Assembly (NCBI RefSeq): GCF_030867145.1
Contig: NC_134429.1
Span: 20,197,115-20,261,114, forward strand
DNA length: 64,000 nucleotides
From: Opisthocomus hoazin
Taxonomy: Eukaryota; Chordata; Aves; Opisthocomiformes; Opisthocomidae
Reading direction: 5' to 3'
Under the pieces are notes generated by a model. That model was not told where the DNA came from, made no database searches, and saw nothing but the letters and a program-made list of their open reading frames with translations. Positions within the stretch are counted from its first letter, which is position 1. Every line of letters begins with the position of its first letter. Position numbers and translations under genes: made by a program. Positions 1 through 9,124 of the stretch are shown one piece after another.

Positions 1-1527
1 AATATTGTATTAAGGTTATTCAATAATCTTCATTATATTTTTCATCAAATATCACATTCTGAACACTGTAAGTGATAGGAAATCTGTCTACAGGAACTAT
101 TCCTCTAACAACGCGCTTCTTCTGATAGCTGTCTGGTTAAGAAAATGGTCTAGATCTATTTCTGTTACAGTCTAGCAGGATAGTTCCAGTTTAAGGGCGT
201 CTCTTCAGGTACCTGCTTTGGGGACATTGATTCCCAGCCCAGCAAGTCAGTTTTCTGGAGGGAGCCCCTGCTAGCTTTCAGTTCTGCATCGCTGTGTAGT
301 GAACTTGTGCATCCAGCTGAAACTTCTTAACGTCTGCTGCCTCCATTACATTTCTCTTTCAGAAACAAACAGCTGATAAGCTGAAAAATGGTAACTGGAG
401 TGGCAAGTGGTATGGTTTGTGTTAGACAAACTATGGTTTGTTTGTTGTGTTTTTTTATAAAGGATTACATAAATCTGACTACCCAGTAAGAAAAGCATCT
501 ATTTTCACAACCTTCCAAAACACATCTGAGTAATTCAGTAGATTATCACTCCTTCCCTGCAGCTAGATGAAAGTTTCTGCCACAGCTTCTGACAGCATTC
601 AGGCAAGACTGATGAACACTGGCTAGGTCTTTACAAGCAAATCTGAAGTGACTCGAGTTGTTTGCTGGTTTGTGTAGGGTGGTGTTAGCAAGGCAGTAAC
701 CCATCACAAGCTGCATTCCAGTTTGTGTCTTCACATGGTGTATCTGTCATGGAACTTAACAGCTTGCATAGCTGTAACCTTGGTGCATTTAAATACTTGC
801 CTTCAGCTATAGTGATTTTAATCCAAAGACCCATTTTTGATCTTACAGAAATTCTGAGAAATTGGATTTGCTTGATTCTGTTCCACCACACAGCCATACT
901 AGTATCGGTGTAGGAAAATTTAAGTAGATCACACCACCCATTTCTAAAACAGCTGCAGGAATACATCTGAGTTATAGCACAGACATAGCCTCTGTGACAA
1001 AGATTTTACTTGTAAGTAACACTTGATGCCTTTTTTCTGGCAAGCAGTTTTCACTCTTTAGAGAAAATAAATGGACAACATCTATAAAACCCTTACTGAA
1101 TGAAAATTCTGTTGTATTTCATTAATCCAGAGCAAAATCCAGCTTTAAAATCACATGCGTATGAGCTAGCTCAGGTTGGTTGTAACTTACTTACTCTTAT
1201 TTACTGGAAATCACATGAAGAAGGCTTCAGAACACTATCACTTGTGTTGTTTCTTTGCAGTCAGAACTATAGCCTATGTCTGTAGATCAAGGAATTACCT
1301 TCATGTCTGGGGACAGAAAACTGCTCACCTTGGTTACCTCACCTAAGTCATGCGTAGTCATTCTATTCTAATAAAATATATAGGTCCTGGTAAAGTGCCG
1401 TGTGGGCATTTTGGGTGCCTTAGTGACAGAAAGGGTTTTATTTCAACACCCAGGCTGACAGGTATTTTCAAGTAGAAATTTCATCACGTTTCCCCCTTCC
1501 AGCCTCCATGTGTCCTTCTGTACTCAC
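1..1527 (-). other. PEX10 last intron (or 3' flank); no exon recognised
   Basis: On the minus strand this lies downstream of the exon 5 donor. The missing last exon would encode about 20 residues containing CPLCREKF. I searched both the codons and a suitable acceptor by eye and found neither. It is therefore most likely intron 5, with the last exon before position 1. No repeat was recognised. Confidence 0.6.
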
Positions 1528-1663
1528 CCTGGTGTTGCACCACTCCGTAATGCATTCCCAGCAGAACAGGTGGCCGCAAGGTGTGGCTGTCGCGTGTCTC
1601 CGTTCTTCCAAACACAAAGTGCAGCGGGAGTGGCGCCCAGCAGTTTTCTCCTTGGTTGTAGTT
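1528..1663 (-). CDS. PEX10: PEX10 exon 5 (first part of RING finger)
   Basis: A 136-nt exon encoding [20 protein letters not shown] and [12 protein letters not shown], the PEX10 RING signature. It supplies six of the eight zinc ligands (C, C, C, H, C, C). The acceptor is GTTAACTAG|AACTAC and the donor is ACCAGG|GTGAGT (1521-1527). It ends in phase 0. The next exon should begin with a residue before CPLC. Confidence 0.96.
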
Positions 1664-4244
1664 CTAGTTAACATAGTTACATATTACTTAATTTTATTTA
1701 GCCTGTGTGTAAGAAACATTTGATAACACAGTCCTAAAGTAAACACCACCTTCAAGTATTAAGCCTTTTTGTGAAGCTCTCAAAGCCATGAAATCTAAGA
1801 CATGCTTAAAACATTGAGGAATGCATCAAATGTTAAATTATTAAGGTTCTAACTTAAGTCAAAGTGTCACTCCAGTGTTCTCCCCGTTTGTGAAAGCTGT
1901 TACATTTCCCACCATTGCTTCCACCTCTTCCCTAGTAAGTAAAAATCAACATACTTCTGATGAGCTAGGTTACGGTGTAGTTTCCATTCCTGCCTTGCTC
2001 TCTGCTTCCGTTTGAAGCTGTACATCTGAACACCAATTGTCAGAAGAAGATGGAAGAGTGAAATTATTCCAAGAAACTTGTAACTTGATCGAATACTCTG
2101 ATCTTCTCCTTGCAGTCCTCCAAAATGCAGCTACGTAGTTCACAGAAATAGAGAAGTTTCGTTACTGTGGTTTTATGAAGCTATGCCCTCCCTCCCCCAA
2201 GAAACTCTTGCTCATTCGTATCACAAAAATTGACGTGTTTCTAGGCCTTATCAGCGTGCAGTCTCTCAGGAGATCTAAGGTGTCCTGCATGCATCTGTCA
2301 GTCAGTCAGGCTACACAACTGCTCTTTGTGCAAGGATCAGTTGTCTTGCGTTGGCCGTCTGCCCATCAAAACTGCTGCTGTAATTGGTTTGGTTTTGTTA
2401 TGTAGCTCTGAGCAAACAGTCAAACACCTCTTTTCCACAGTGACATTGGGAACTGTTGAGGAGGCTTCTGTCTATACACATTTCTGGGCCAGTGGCTGAT
2501 GTTTTTTGAAAGATACTTACTGAAAAGACCATATGAATTAAGCTCTACATATAGAAAAATGCTGTCTAAACGTGTACTGATTTTTGTTCAAAACTCTCTT
2601 TTATTTCCCATAGATTTATTAAGCCGCTTCTCACTTTTTGTGTATTTGTAGAAGACGGACTGGACTAGATAGTGTTCTGAAGTAACATAGGGTATTAACT
2701 TCTGACATTGCATTCGCATTTATTAGCCATAACCTTTCAACTGCAGGGACTCATAACCCCTCTGCATAGTGCTAAAAACTTCCCTCTCGCCCAGTCTGCT
2801 CTGCCCATAATATAATCAGCTACAGCCAAATTCTGTATTCCTTTTACACACATAGCATCCCAAAAGAGGCCAAAATACTGCAGTGGACACCATCTCCAAA
2901 CAAGAAATACACCCACTTACATACGTGATTCCTGTGATTCTTTTAGACAGGTGATAAAAAGTGCCCCTTATGTAGAATACTGCCAGATGTAGTCGATGAA
3001 GCAAAGGTATGCATTGCTTAAGAACATACACAATTTGTAAAACTGTTTTCTTCTGCTGTTCTGTAAGCTCCCCAACTTGTTTCTGTATCCAGTTTCGCAT
3101 TAAGGTCCTACTGGATAAGCCAAGCGCTGGGTTGCTCTGCGAGGTTCTGGGCTCATCAGCTTCTCTCTGCAGCTCGTGTTCCAGATGCAGTAATCCCTTT
3201 TCTAAGCAATAAGGTACTACAGTATGAAGAGAAACGAAGATGGCCCGCCGAAGAAAGGAAGGTACCCTTTTCTTGGTTGAGTCAACTTGAACAATGTTAA
3301 CGTACTCTTCACCCAGCGTCTGGTAACCTAAATAACGTGCGTAACGGAAAACACGCAGGGTCAGATGGCAATTGCAGCGACATTCCCTCTATGCTGAGCA
3401 GTGGCGACCAGCTGCTCCGCTCAGAACACATCAAGTTTCAGAAATAGTTGCATTTTTTGTGTTGAATGAGGTGAGCGTTACGTTTACATCAGCATCTGCA
3501 CCTTTGGTATCTGCAATGGTTTTAGGCTTAAAGCAGGGATACTTTTCCATAGTGTCATGCATGCCTTTCTAAAACAAACTTCTGCTTTTAAAAGAATCTG
3601 AGTTGATAAATTGCTGCATTTTGAACTCAAACTTCTGGCAATCTAGTGGTTTCATATTTAGTAAAAGGCATTTATAGAAAAACAAACCCCCACACGAAAG
3701 GAAATCACTGTCGGGCAGTTTGGTGGTGGCAGCGGCCCCGGCCCCACAGCTCCTCTTTCGCGCTTCGGAGAAAGGCCGGACACCGACGGTACCGGGCCCG
3801 TTACCTGACAGAGTGCTGAGGGCGAAGTAGGCGACGTCGGAGAGCAGTTCAACCTCTCTCCTCCACTCCAGCCACCTCTTGGCACCTGAGGGACGGGGAG
3901 ATGGTGCCGGTCTGAGCCCTCCGCCGGCAGCCACCCCCCCCGCACCCCTCGTCTCCCGGTGCCGGAGCAGGGAGGTGGCACGGACCCGGGGGGGGGGGGT
4001 CCGCTGCCATCGTCGGGTCTTGCAGCGCTGACGGGTCCGCTGCGGGCCCACCCGCCCCCCGCAACGCCGAGCCCCGCAGCCCGGCCCCTCGGCAGACACC
4101 CCCCTCCCCCCCCGCGGGGGGATTACCGGCAATCCCGTGCAGCGCGGTGCCGGCCCCGCTCCGCAGCCCGCTCCGATACAGCTCGTCCTTCTGCCCGCTG
4201 CGCACCAGCCGCGCCGGCCCCGCCGCTGCCGCTACCGCCGCCAT
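1528..4244 (-). CDS. PEX10: Peroxisome biogenesis factor 10 (RING-type E3 subunit), five of the coding exons; 3' end missing
   Basis: PEX10 is a peroxisomal membrane protein. With PEX2 and PEX12 it forms the ubiquitin-ligase complex that recycles the import receptor PEX5. Five minus-strand exons were joined with matching phases: 4127-4244, 3805-3885, 2921-3327, 1955-2130 and 1528-1663, totalling 918 nt or 306 codons. Human PEX10 has 326 residues, so only about 20 are missing. The N-terminal Pex2/Pex12-type membrane region covers roughly residues 10-250, with landmarks [19 protein letters not shown] (about 42-60) and [13 protein letters not shown] (about 190-202). The RING finger begins at C275-T-L-C278, followed by C290, H292, C295 and C298. 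The last pair (expected CPLC) would be in a final exon not found here. The start ATG at 4244 has a good context (gcgATGG) and lies in a CpG island. Identity is very secure; only the 3' end is open. Confidence 0.97.
1664..1954 (-). other. PEX10 intron 4
   Basis: A 291-bp intron with a GT at 1953-1954 (minus-strand GTATGT) and an AG at 1664-1665. No other feature was seen. Confidence 0.9.
1955..2130 (-). CDS. PEX10: PEX10 exon 4
   Basis: A 176-nt exon encoding [20 protein letters not shown], then a hydrophobic segment ([17 protein letters not shown]), then a basic stretch ([20 protein letters not shown]). This is the last membrane segment and the linker to the RING. The acceptor is ACTACGTAG|CTGCAT and the donor is CAGAA|GTATGT. 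It starts in phase 0 and ends with two bases that join exon 5. Confidence 0.94.
2131..2920 (-). other. PEX10 intron 3
   Basis: A 790-bp intron with a consensus GTAAGT donor (2915-2920) and a TAG acceptor (2131-2133). The open frames inside it are short and unconvincing. Confidence 0.9.
2921..3327 (-). CDS. PEX10: PEX10 exon 3
   Basis: The largest coding exon, 407 nt. It begins [15 protein letters not shown] and ends [13 protein letters not shown]. The acceptor is TTATTTAG|GTTACC and the donor is a consensus TAT|GTAAGT (2915-2920). It covers the middle of the membrane domain. One continuous frame with no stop. Confidence 0.95.
3328..3804 (-). other. PEX10 intron 2
   Basis: A 477-bp intron whose GC content rises toward exon 2 as it enters the CpG island. 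Nothing else was recognised. Confidence 0.9.
3805..3885 (-). CDS. PEX10: PEX10 exon 2
   Basis: An 81-nt exon encoding [18 protein letters not shown] and following residues, a highly conserved PEX10 block. The acceptor is CCCTCAG|GTGCC (AG at 3886-3887). The donor is TCAG|GTAACG at 3800-3804. Phase 1 on both sides. Confidence 0.95.
3886..4126 (-). other. PEX10 intron 1, GC-rich with G/C runs
   Basis: A 241-bp, very GC-rich intron. It has a 12-G run at 3988-3999 and C runs near 4099-4113, which could form G-quadruplex structure. Long open frames on both strands here are by-products of base composition. Confidence 0.85.
4127..4244 (-). CDS. PEX10: PEX10 exon 1 (coding part)
   Basis: It encodes 39 codons plus one base. 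The residues include [20 protein letters not shown], matching the conserved PEX10 N-terminus (QKDEYYRGGLRSAAGGAL in human, from memory). The donor is GCCG|GTAATC at 4121-4126. The 5' UTR and transcription start are not defined but should lie just above 4244 in the CpG island. Confidence 0.95.
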
Positions 4245-4245
4245 C
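4237..4245 (-). promoter_or_regulatory. YY1-like motif over the PEX10 start codon
   Basis: The minus strand reads GATGGCGGC, which fits the ATGGCGGC core of YY1 sites commonly found just downstream of transcription starts. It coincides with the PEX10 initiator ATG. Confidence 0.5.
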
Positions 4246-4270
4246 GCGCCCGGGGGCGGCGCGGCCGCGC

Positions 4271-4282
4271 TGCGTCATCACG
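4271..4282. promoter_or_regulatory. CRE/ATF-like site
   Basis: TGCGTCATCACG contains a TGACGCA/CGTCA half-site on one strand. It lies between the two divergent YY1-like motifs, in the expected core promoter. Confidence 0.35.
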
Positions 4283-4359
4283 CACCTCCCACGAGGAGGG
4301 CGGGCGCCTGAGGAGGCGCCTCATGAGGGCGGGAGGCGCTGCGCGCCGTCTGCTCAGCG

Positions 4360-4369
4360 CAATGGCGGC
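4360..4369 (+). promoter_or_regulatory. YY1-like motif, plus orientation
   Basis: CAATGGCGGC closely fits the YY1 consensus. It faces away from the PEX10 copy, about 115 bp distant, as expected if each marks a start region of a divergent pair. It also creates an ATG in good context. Confidence 0.5.
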
Positions 4370-4549
4370 TGCTGCGGAGGATTTTGCTGTTGGTGCGGCT
4401 GCCTGCCGGGATGTCGCGGGCTCGGTGTCCCGCAGCCCGGCCGGTGGCGGCTCCGCAACCTCAGAGCGGGCTGGCCCGGGCTCGCCGCCTCCCCGCTGCG
4501 GGGCGGGAGGGGGCGGCGGGCCGGCAGCCCTGCCCACGCCCGGCTGAGG
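4362..4549 (+). other. Candidate first exon of divergent plus-strand transcript
   Basis: An ATG in good context (gcaATGG) at 4362 opens 61 codons beginning MAAAAEDFAVGAAACRD and ending at a TGA at 4545. A possible donor GAG|GTGATT follows at 4549/4550. The peptide is low-complexity and matches no family I know. It may be 5' UTR. Other donors in the island (for example CTG|GTAAAA near 4711) are alternatives. A divergent transcript is plausible; coding status is doubtful. Confidence 0.25.
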
Positions 4550-5305
4550 TGATTTGCACGAGCCGGGCGAAGGCGGGAGCCCGGGCTCTGCGGCCGCCGC
4601 CCGTGGCGGGGCTGGGAGCCGCCGGGAGAGCAGTGCCCCCGCCGCTCGGGACCCAGCGTTCCGTGTCGCCGAGCATCCCTCTGCCACGGCGTGGCTTCTT
4701 TTGCGGTTGGTTCACTGGTAAAAGGGGGGATTAGGAGAGAGAAAGATGAGGGAACGTAAGCGTTAATGCCTCAGTCAGCGGTGTCTCTGAGAAATTGTTC
4801 CTGGCGTTGGGTCGAGCTGCTGGTTCACTCAGGGGCCAGAGCGTGGACTTTGTCTGGTGACTCTTGTTACAAGGATTGTTGGCCTCTTGGCGCGGACAGC
4901 TCGAACCGCAGTGCCCGCTGCCAGGCTGCTGCAGGTGTGGCCGGTGTTTTAAAAAAAAAAAAAAAACCAACTATGCTCCCTACAAGCAATGGCCTGTTTA
5001 GCAAAGGTAGCAGCACGCTGCAAATGTTTGCTACCTACGTGTGTACTGAAGTCTGCTTTTTGTCAAAACACTTTTGAGTTTTTTAGTAGACTTCGGTGTC
5101 AAGTAGCTATAAATAAACTTTTGCAACATGCTTAAGGGAAGGGGAAGTTAAACCGTTCTGCAGTGTAATTGATTTATTTGAGGAAACTACTTTCACTTGG
5201 ATTAAAAGAGATGTTCTTCAGAAGAATTTAGAGATTAATACTGTAGTAACTCACTTGAAAGTAATGTGGGGGAGTTGGAGCGGTACTTGTTTTTTTTCTT
5301 CTCAG

Positions 5306-5353
5306 CGCTGAGAAACAGAAAGAAAGGCTGCCCGCTGACAAATGCGAACGCAG
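5306..5353 (+). other. Candidate 48-bp internal exon
   Basis: A long polypyrimidine acceptor (5290-5305, ttttttttcttctcag) and a near-consensus donor GCAG|GTAAAC bracket 48 bp. Two of the three frames are open. One reads AEKQKERLPADKCER. The other reads LRNRKKGCPLTNANA. The third contains a TGA followed by an ATG at 5342. The signals are good, but no family match is known. Confidence 0.35.
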
Positions 5354-6400
5354 GTAAACTCGATATTTGTAGTCCTTGAGTTTTCAGTAGTCTGTTATTA
5401 GCAACACAGCTTGTGACATCAAAGTTCTAATTTAACTGCACCAAAAGTTGTAAGTAAGGCTGTGATAAATCATACACTTAAGTAATGCATTCCTCTCCCC
5501 TCCCTCCCTGCTCCCGGTGCAACTCAAATTTTTATTTGCTGGTGTTTTACATAAGTGAAATTGCGAATTCTTGAATCTGTAGTGATGAAATCAATGCAAT
5601 TAAGGAAAAACATTAGAACATTTCATTTAGTAGAACGGTAGAGGGAGCACCTGCCTAAGAAAAGATCCCGTGTGGAAGGGATATGGAATGTGATCTCTTC
5701 CCATCTAGTGTGCACTTCTCCCTTAAATCTTGACGTGTGGTGGTGATCTGATATGTCCCAAGTTAAGAAACTTGAAGCTGCTACCCTAAATTATAACACT
5801 TTTTTAAAATATGAAACTGAAACCTATTGACCGAGCTCTGGATCATTTTGTTCAGAATTGCAATTCACCTCATATTCCCATATGTTTTTATTTTTGTTTA
5901 AAGTGAGAGCTATGATTTCCATGTTATCTTATGTGACTAATAGCTCAATTGTTAAGGAAAATACTAAGCATGGGAAGACTGTGGTTAAAATTGGAGGATT
6001 TGTTAACTTTCTCACCACAAAAATATTGGTTGCTATTTCAACATTGCACAGGCAGTGCAACAAGTGCATTCTAATCATAGTTTAATCTTCTCACTGACTG
6101 CGGTAATATTTCCTTTGTCTTCTTTCCTATGATTTCTTTAGCAATCAACAGGTTAATATCTCTTAAATCAGTTGCACCTGAGAACTGGAACAGCAGAAGT
6201 CTCTAGGAGCAAATGGTGATAACTTGTTAGGGCTGCTAACTTGGCCTAGGGTAATACCTGCTTGGTTGTGAGCAACTGTTAGAGAAGTTAGTGCTAGGTA
6301 TAATTTCTTGTTTGTGCTCTTTATGTTTTACTAAGTCTGCAGGGTAAATGTTTGCTGCTGTTTTATTGATGTGGGTAAATATGGTTTTCTTGTTTTATAG

Positions 6401-6985
6401 GTCAAGAAACCAAAGAAGAACTCAAGAGACTTTTTTTTCAAAGCTGAAACGCTGGCTAATACGCACTTAATTATTAGATTGGAAATCATTTATACAGCTG
6501 AAGATAAGCTTAGGCTTCTGAAGGTCAGATTTGCGTTTGTTAAAAATGTATTTTGCATGTGTTGTGTGGTAAATAATACTCCTTTGTAGTAGAGTTAGTT
6601 ATTTTTAACAGCACAGTCCAAGTGTATCTAAAAGCTGTAGGAACAATGAGGTCATAAACTGTTATGGTCCAGTAGAAGTTTGTGTAACTGATTATGGGGT
6701 CTATTCCTACTTTTTGTGGCAGAAAACCCAAACCGACCTTAGTAACAGCTGAAAATCCAAATTGTACCAGTTTTAAGTGCTGTATGGTAACTGCTTCACT
6801 TTTGTGTGCATTGTCTGTTCTTTGCATCAATGTTTTGTGGGGTCAGCTCATTAATTATTTACTGATGTTTTTGAATTCACACATAAACTGTTCCTTATCA
6901 CCTAGGGTTCCATCACCTGTGTCATGCAATGAAATGTCTTCTGTAACTAGATTTTGCAAGGGAATAAAAACCAGTGCCTGTGTGC
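6401..6985 (+). other. Candidate terminal exon with AATAAA
   Basis: The acceptor is TTTTCTTGTTTTATAG|GTCAAG at 6400/6401. An AATAAA at 6963-6968 suggests cleavage near 6985. Joined to 5306-5353, the ATG at 5342 (MRTQ) continues in frame through VKKPKKNSRDFFFKAETLAN and on to a TAG at 6587-6589, a 66-codon ORF. A second frame (SRNQRRTQETFFSKLKRWLI) ends at 6468. The family is unknown. It could be a small protein or the end of a lncRNA. Confidence 0.3.
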
Positions 6986-8959
6986 ATATTTTGGGTAATT
7001 TCCCTTTCTCTAAGGTGGTTGCAGGAAAGCAGTTGGTTTAGGTTTTATTTTGTGGAGCTGGACTTATTAACCAAAGGGACTATAAGGTGTTACTTTGCAC
7101 AGTGGTTTGTGACCGCTGATTCGAAGAGAGGCTGAAACTCACTGGTAGTGAATTCAAGTTGTGTATATATGCACGCTAAAGATGGTACTGATCCGGGATC
7201 ATGTGGAAGTGAGGATCACTGGCCAATTCTTCAAAGTTGGAGGGAAGAAATGTGAATTAGTGAATGTTTTGTGGTGTGTGGAGTATTCAGTGAATTACAC
7301 CTTACTTCTTCTTTCCATTTTCTCACTTCCATATGATTCTGCATACTTCCTTTCTGGAGAAGAATGGTTTTGAAAGAGCACAGTTGTTCTATGAAAATGG
7401 ATTTGTAAGTGATCTTTTTTGGCTAGTCATATGAATGTGACAGGAGATGGCTCCTGTTCCAGTGCTGTGCAGTGTTTCCATGCGTTGGTGTAGCTGGGGC
7501 TCACTTCTCACTTGAAGGAAACTTTATCAATCTGTATTTGCAAATGTTGATTTTTCCCTTTGTTTTATCTTTTCTTTTTTTGTTTCTACTGTGTAGAAAG
7601 TTTAGATCTTCTGGATGTAGCCCTCTGTGTTGTTTTACACTGAGATTTTTCCCTGTTTGCTTCACAGAATTTGCTATACATAGAATTTGGGCTAATGAGT
7701 ACTGCAACATTTATAGGCATTTATGTACTATTTTGTACAATGGGGAAAACATAATCTGCCAAATAAGAATATGCATTCATTCCTGTGGGAACACACAACC
7801 CTCAGACATAAACCTGCCAACAAAATTACTGCTGGGACTGGGGAACAGTAGAAGGAAATTCTACAGTTAGAATTATTTACTGTTGTCCCTCTGTTGGTGT
7901 TGTGCTGTCCTGGCCCCCCCCCCCAAAAAAAAAAAAAAAAAAAGAGGGATTTCATATGGTCAGGGATTATTGCTTGTAGATCTGGGCCAAACCTGCTTCT
8001 CCCACAGATTTCATCCTCTGGCAAAATAAAAATCATGAGTTGAAAGATTTAGAATGTGAGAAGTGGCTGATCTGAATGCAGACCCTGGAAGTAGTGTGTT
8101 TTTGTAAGGAAGAGAAATATACAATGTATCTACCCAAATAATACACCAGCACTTTTTCTAACCTAATACTAAGCAGTGAAGTGTGCTAAGCTGAAAAACC
8201 ACAGCAAGAACCTGAGGCTCTAACACATTTCAGATGTTGCCTCCTAACCTGATAAAAGTCTCTTGAATACACTCTGTCATGAGTTATCGTATAGAATATT
8301 GGCCTGCTGTGATCCTTTACCAGTGTGATGGTTCAGCTGATACTGGAAGTGACATGGTCAAACACCCAGGGATTGATGTGGCTAGTTGTTCTACTTGTCA
8401 CGTACAGCAAGGCTGGACTAATGTTAGTGGTTTCACAGTGATCTGCAAGAAAAATCTGTTTCTTCTACTTTGTATTCCGATTGATATCGGCAACTGCAGA
8501 AAACTGCCCTGTCTCTTAAAGTGTGACTGCTGTGTTTTACTTAAGCTTTTGCAGGACATTTCTGTGCAGAATTTATTTCCATTGCGTGCTTCTCTACTTT
8601 TCCTTATAACAGACCTGATAAGGGCGTGAGTTGCTTCATTGACGCTAACATAAGGAAGTCCAAAATGTAAACCAAACTCGGTGCACAGTAATGATTAACT
8701 TTTCCTCCCACATGTTACTTGTCTGTGCGTTATTAGGTATGGTTTTACCTCTGCAGGCCTGTTAGCATAGAAGAGGTTTGGAGCGCTGCTTTCAATCACG
8801 GCAACAGGCAGATGTTGCAGTTTCCAACCTGAAGAACAGGTTCTGCAGATGTAAAAGGGACGAAACGTCTGTTCAGGATTGTTACCACCCTCTGATGCCT
8901 TGTGCCTCCTCCCACTTTGAACTTGTTACCCTGGAGCTGAACTGTTTGAATAAGGGCTG
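6986..8959. other. Non-coding stretch, nothing recognised except a simple repeat
   Basis: Unique AT-leaning sequence. The open frames are short, conflict between strands, and show no domain. The only clear element is the C/A homopolymer at 7914-7943. Confidence 0.6.
7914..7943. repeat. C11-A19 compound homopolymer
   Basis: Eleven C followed directly by nineteen A. It could be the A-rich tail of a decayed retrocopy, but no retrocopy body is evident upstream. Likely unstable in length. Confidence 0.8.
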
Positions 8960-9124
8960 TAAGAGCGGCTTTGTGATCGGCGAGCTGGGAGCTCTTCAGA
9001 AGCGAAGCGCCGGGCGGAGCCTCCGCGCTCAGCCCTTGCCTGCTCTCCCTCGCTGGTCGGGGAGGTCCCGGGGCGCCGAGCAGAGCAGCTCGGACAGCCC
9101 GGCTGCACTGTCCGGGGAGCAGAG
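8960..9124 (+). promoter_or_regulatory. Small GC-rich, CpG-dense patch; possible alternative first exon
   Basis: By eye there are about twenty CpG in roughly 180 bp, surrounded by AT-rich DNA. The patch ends at a good donor, GCAGAG|GTAAAG (9124/9125). An open frame runs through it (RSAGRSLRAQPLPALPRWSG) but looks composition-driven. It suits an alternative promoter with a mostly non-coding first exon. In mammals the next plus-strand gene would be PLCH2, so a distal promoter of that gene is one possibility (inference). Confidence 0.35.

Larger units (their letters stand above)
3720..4720. promoter_or_regulatory. CpG island, likely bidirectional promoter
   Basis: About 1 kb of very GC-rich, CpG-dense DNA surrounding PEX10 exon 1. 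It contains several GC-box-like sites (near 4249, 4328 and 4500), a TGCGTCATCACG CRE/ATF-like element at 4271-4282, and two YY1-like ATGGCGGC motifs pointing in opposite directions. There is no TATA box. This arrangement is typical of a housekeeping bidirectional promoter. The minus transcript is PEX10; the plus transcript is unproven. Confidence 0.85.

Noticed and set aside
546..734. Minus-strand frame ending SCGRNFHLAAGKE, also considered as PEX10 C-terminus
   Set aside because: Only superficial resemblance; no CPLC pair and a poor acceptor.
1360..1440. Minus-strand frame KCPHGTLPGPIYFIRIE after an acceptor-like CTAAG, considered as the missing PEX10 last exon
   Set aside because: It has one C-P pair but lacks the second Cys (CPLC) and the REKF block, and the residues do not align with the conserved C-terminus.
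3569..4734. Several long open frames on both strands across the CpG island
   Set aside because: GC-rich DNA has few stop codons. These frames run through PEX10 exon-intron boundaries and encode Pro/Arg/Ala-rich low-complexity sequence.
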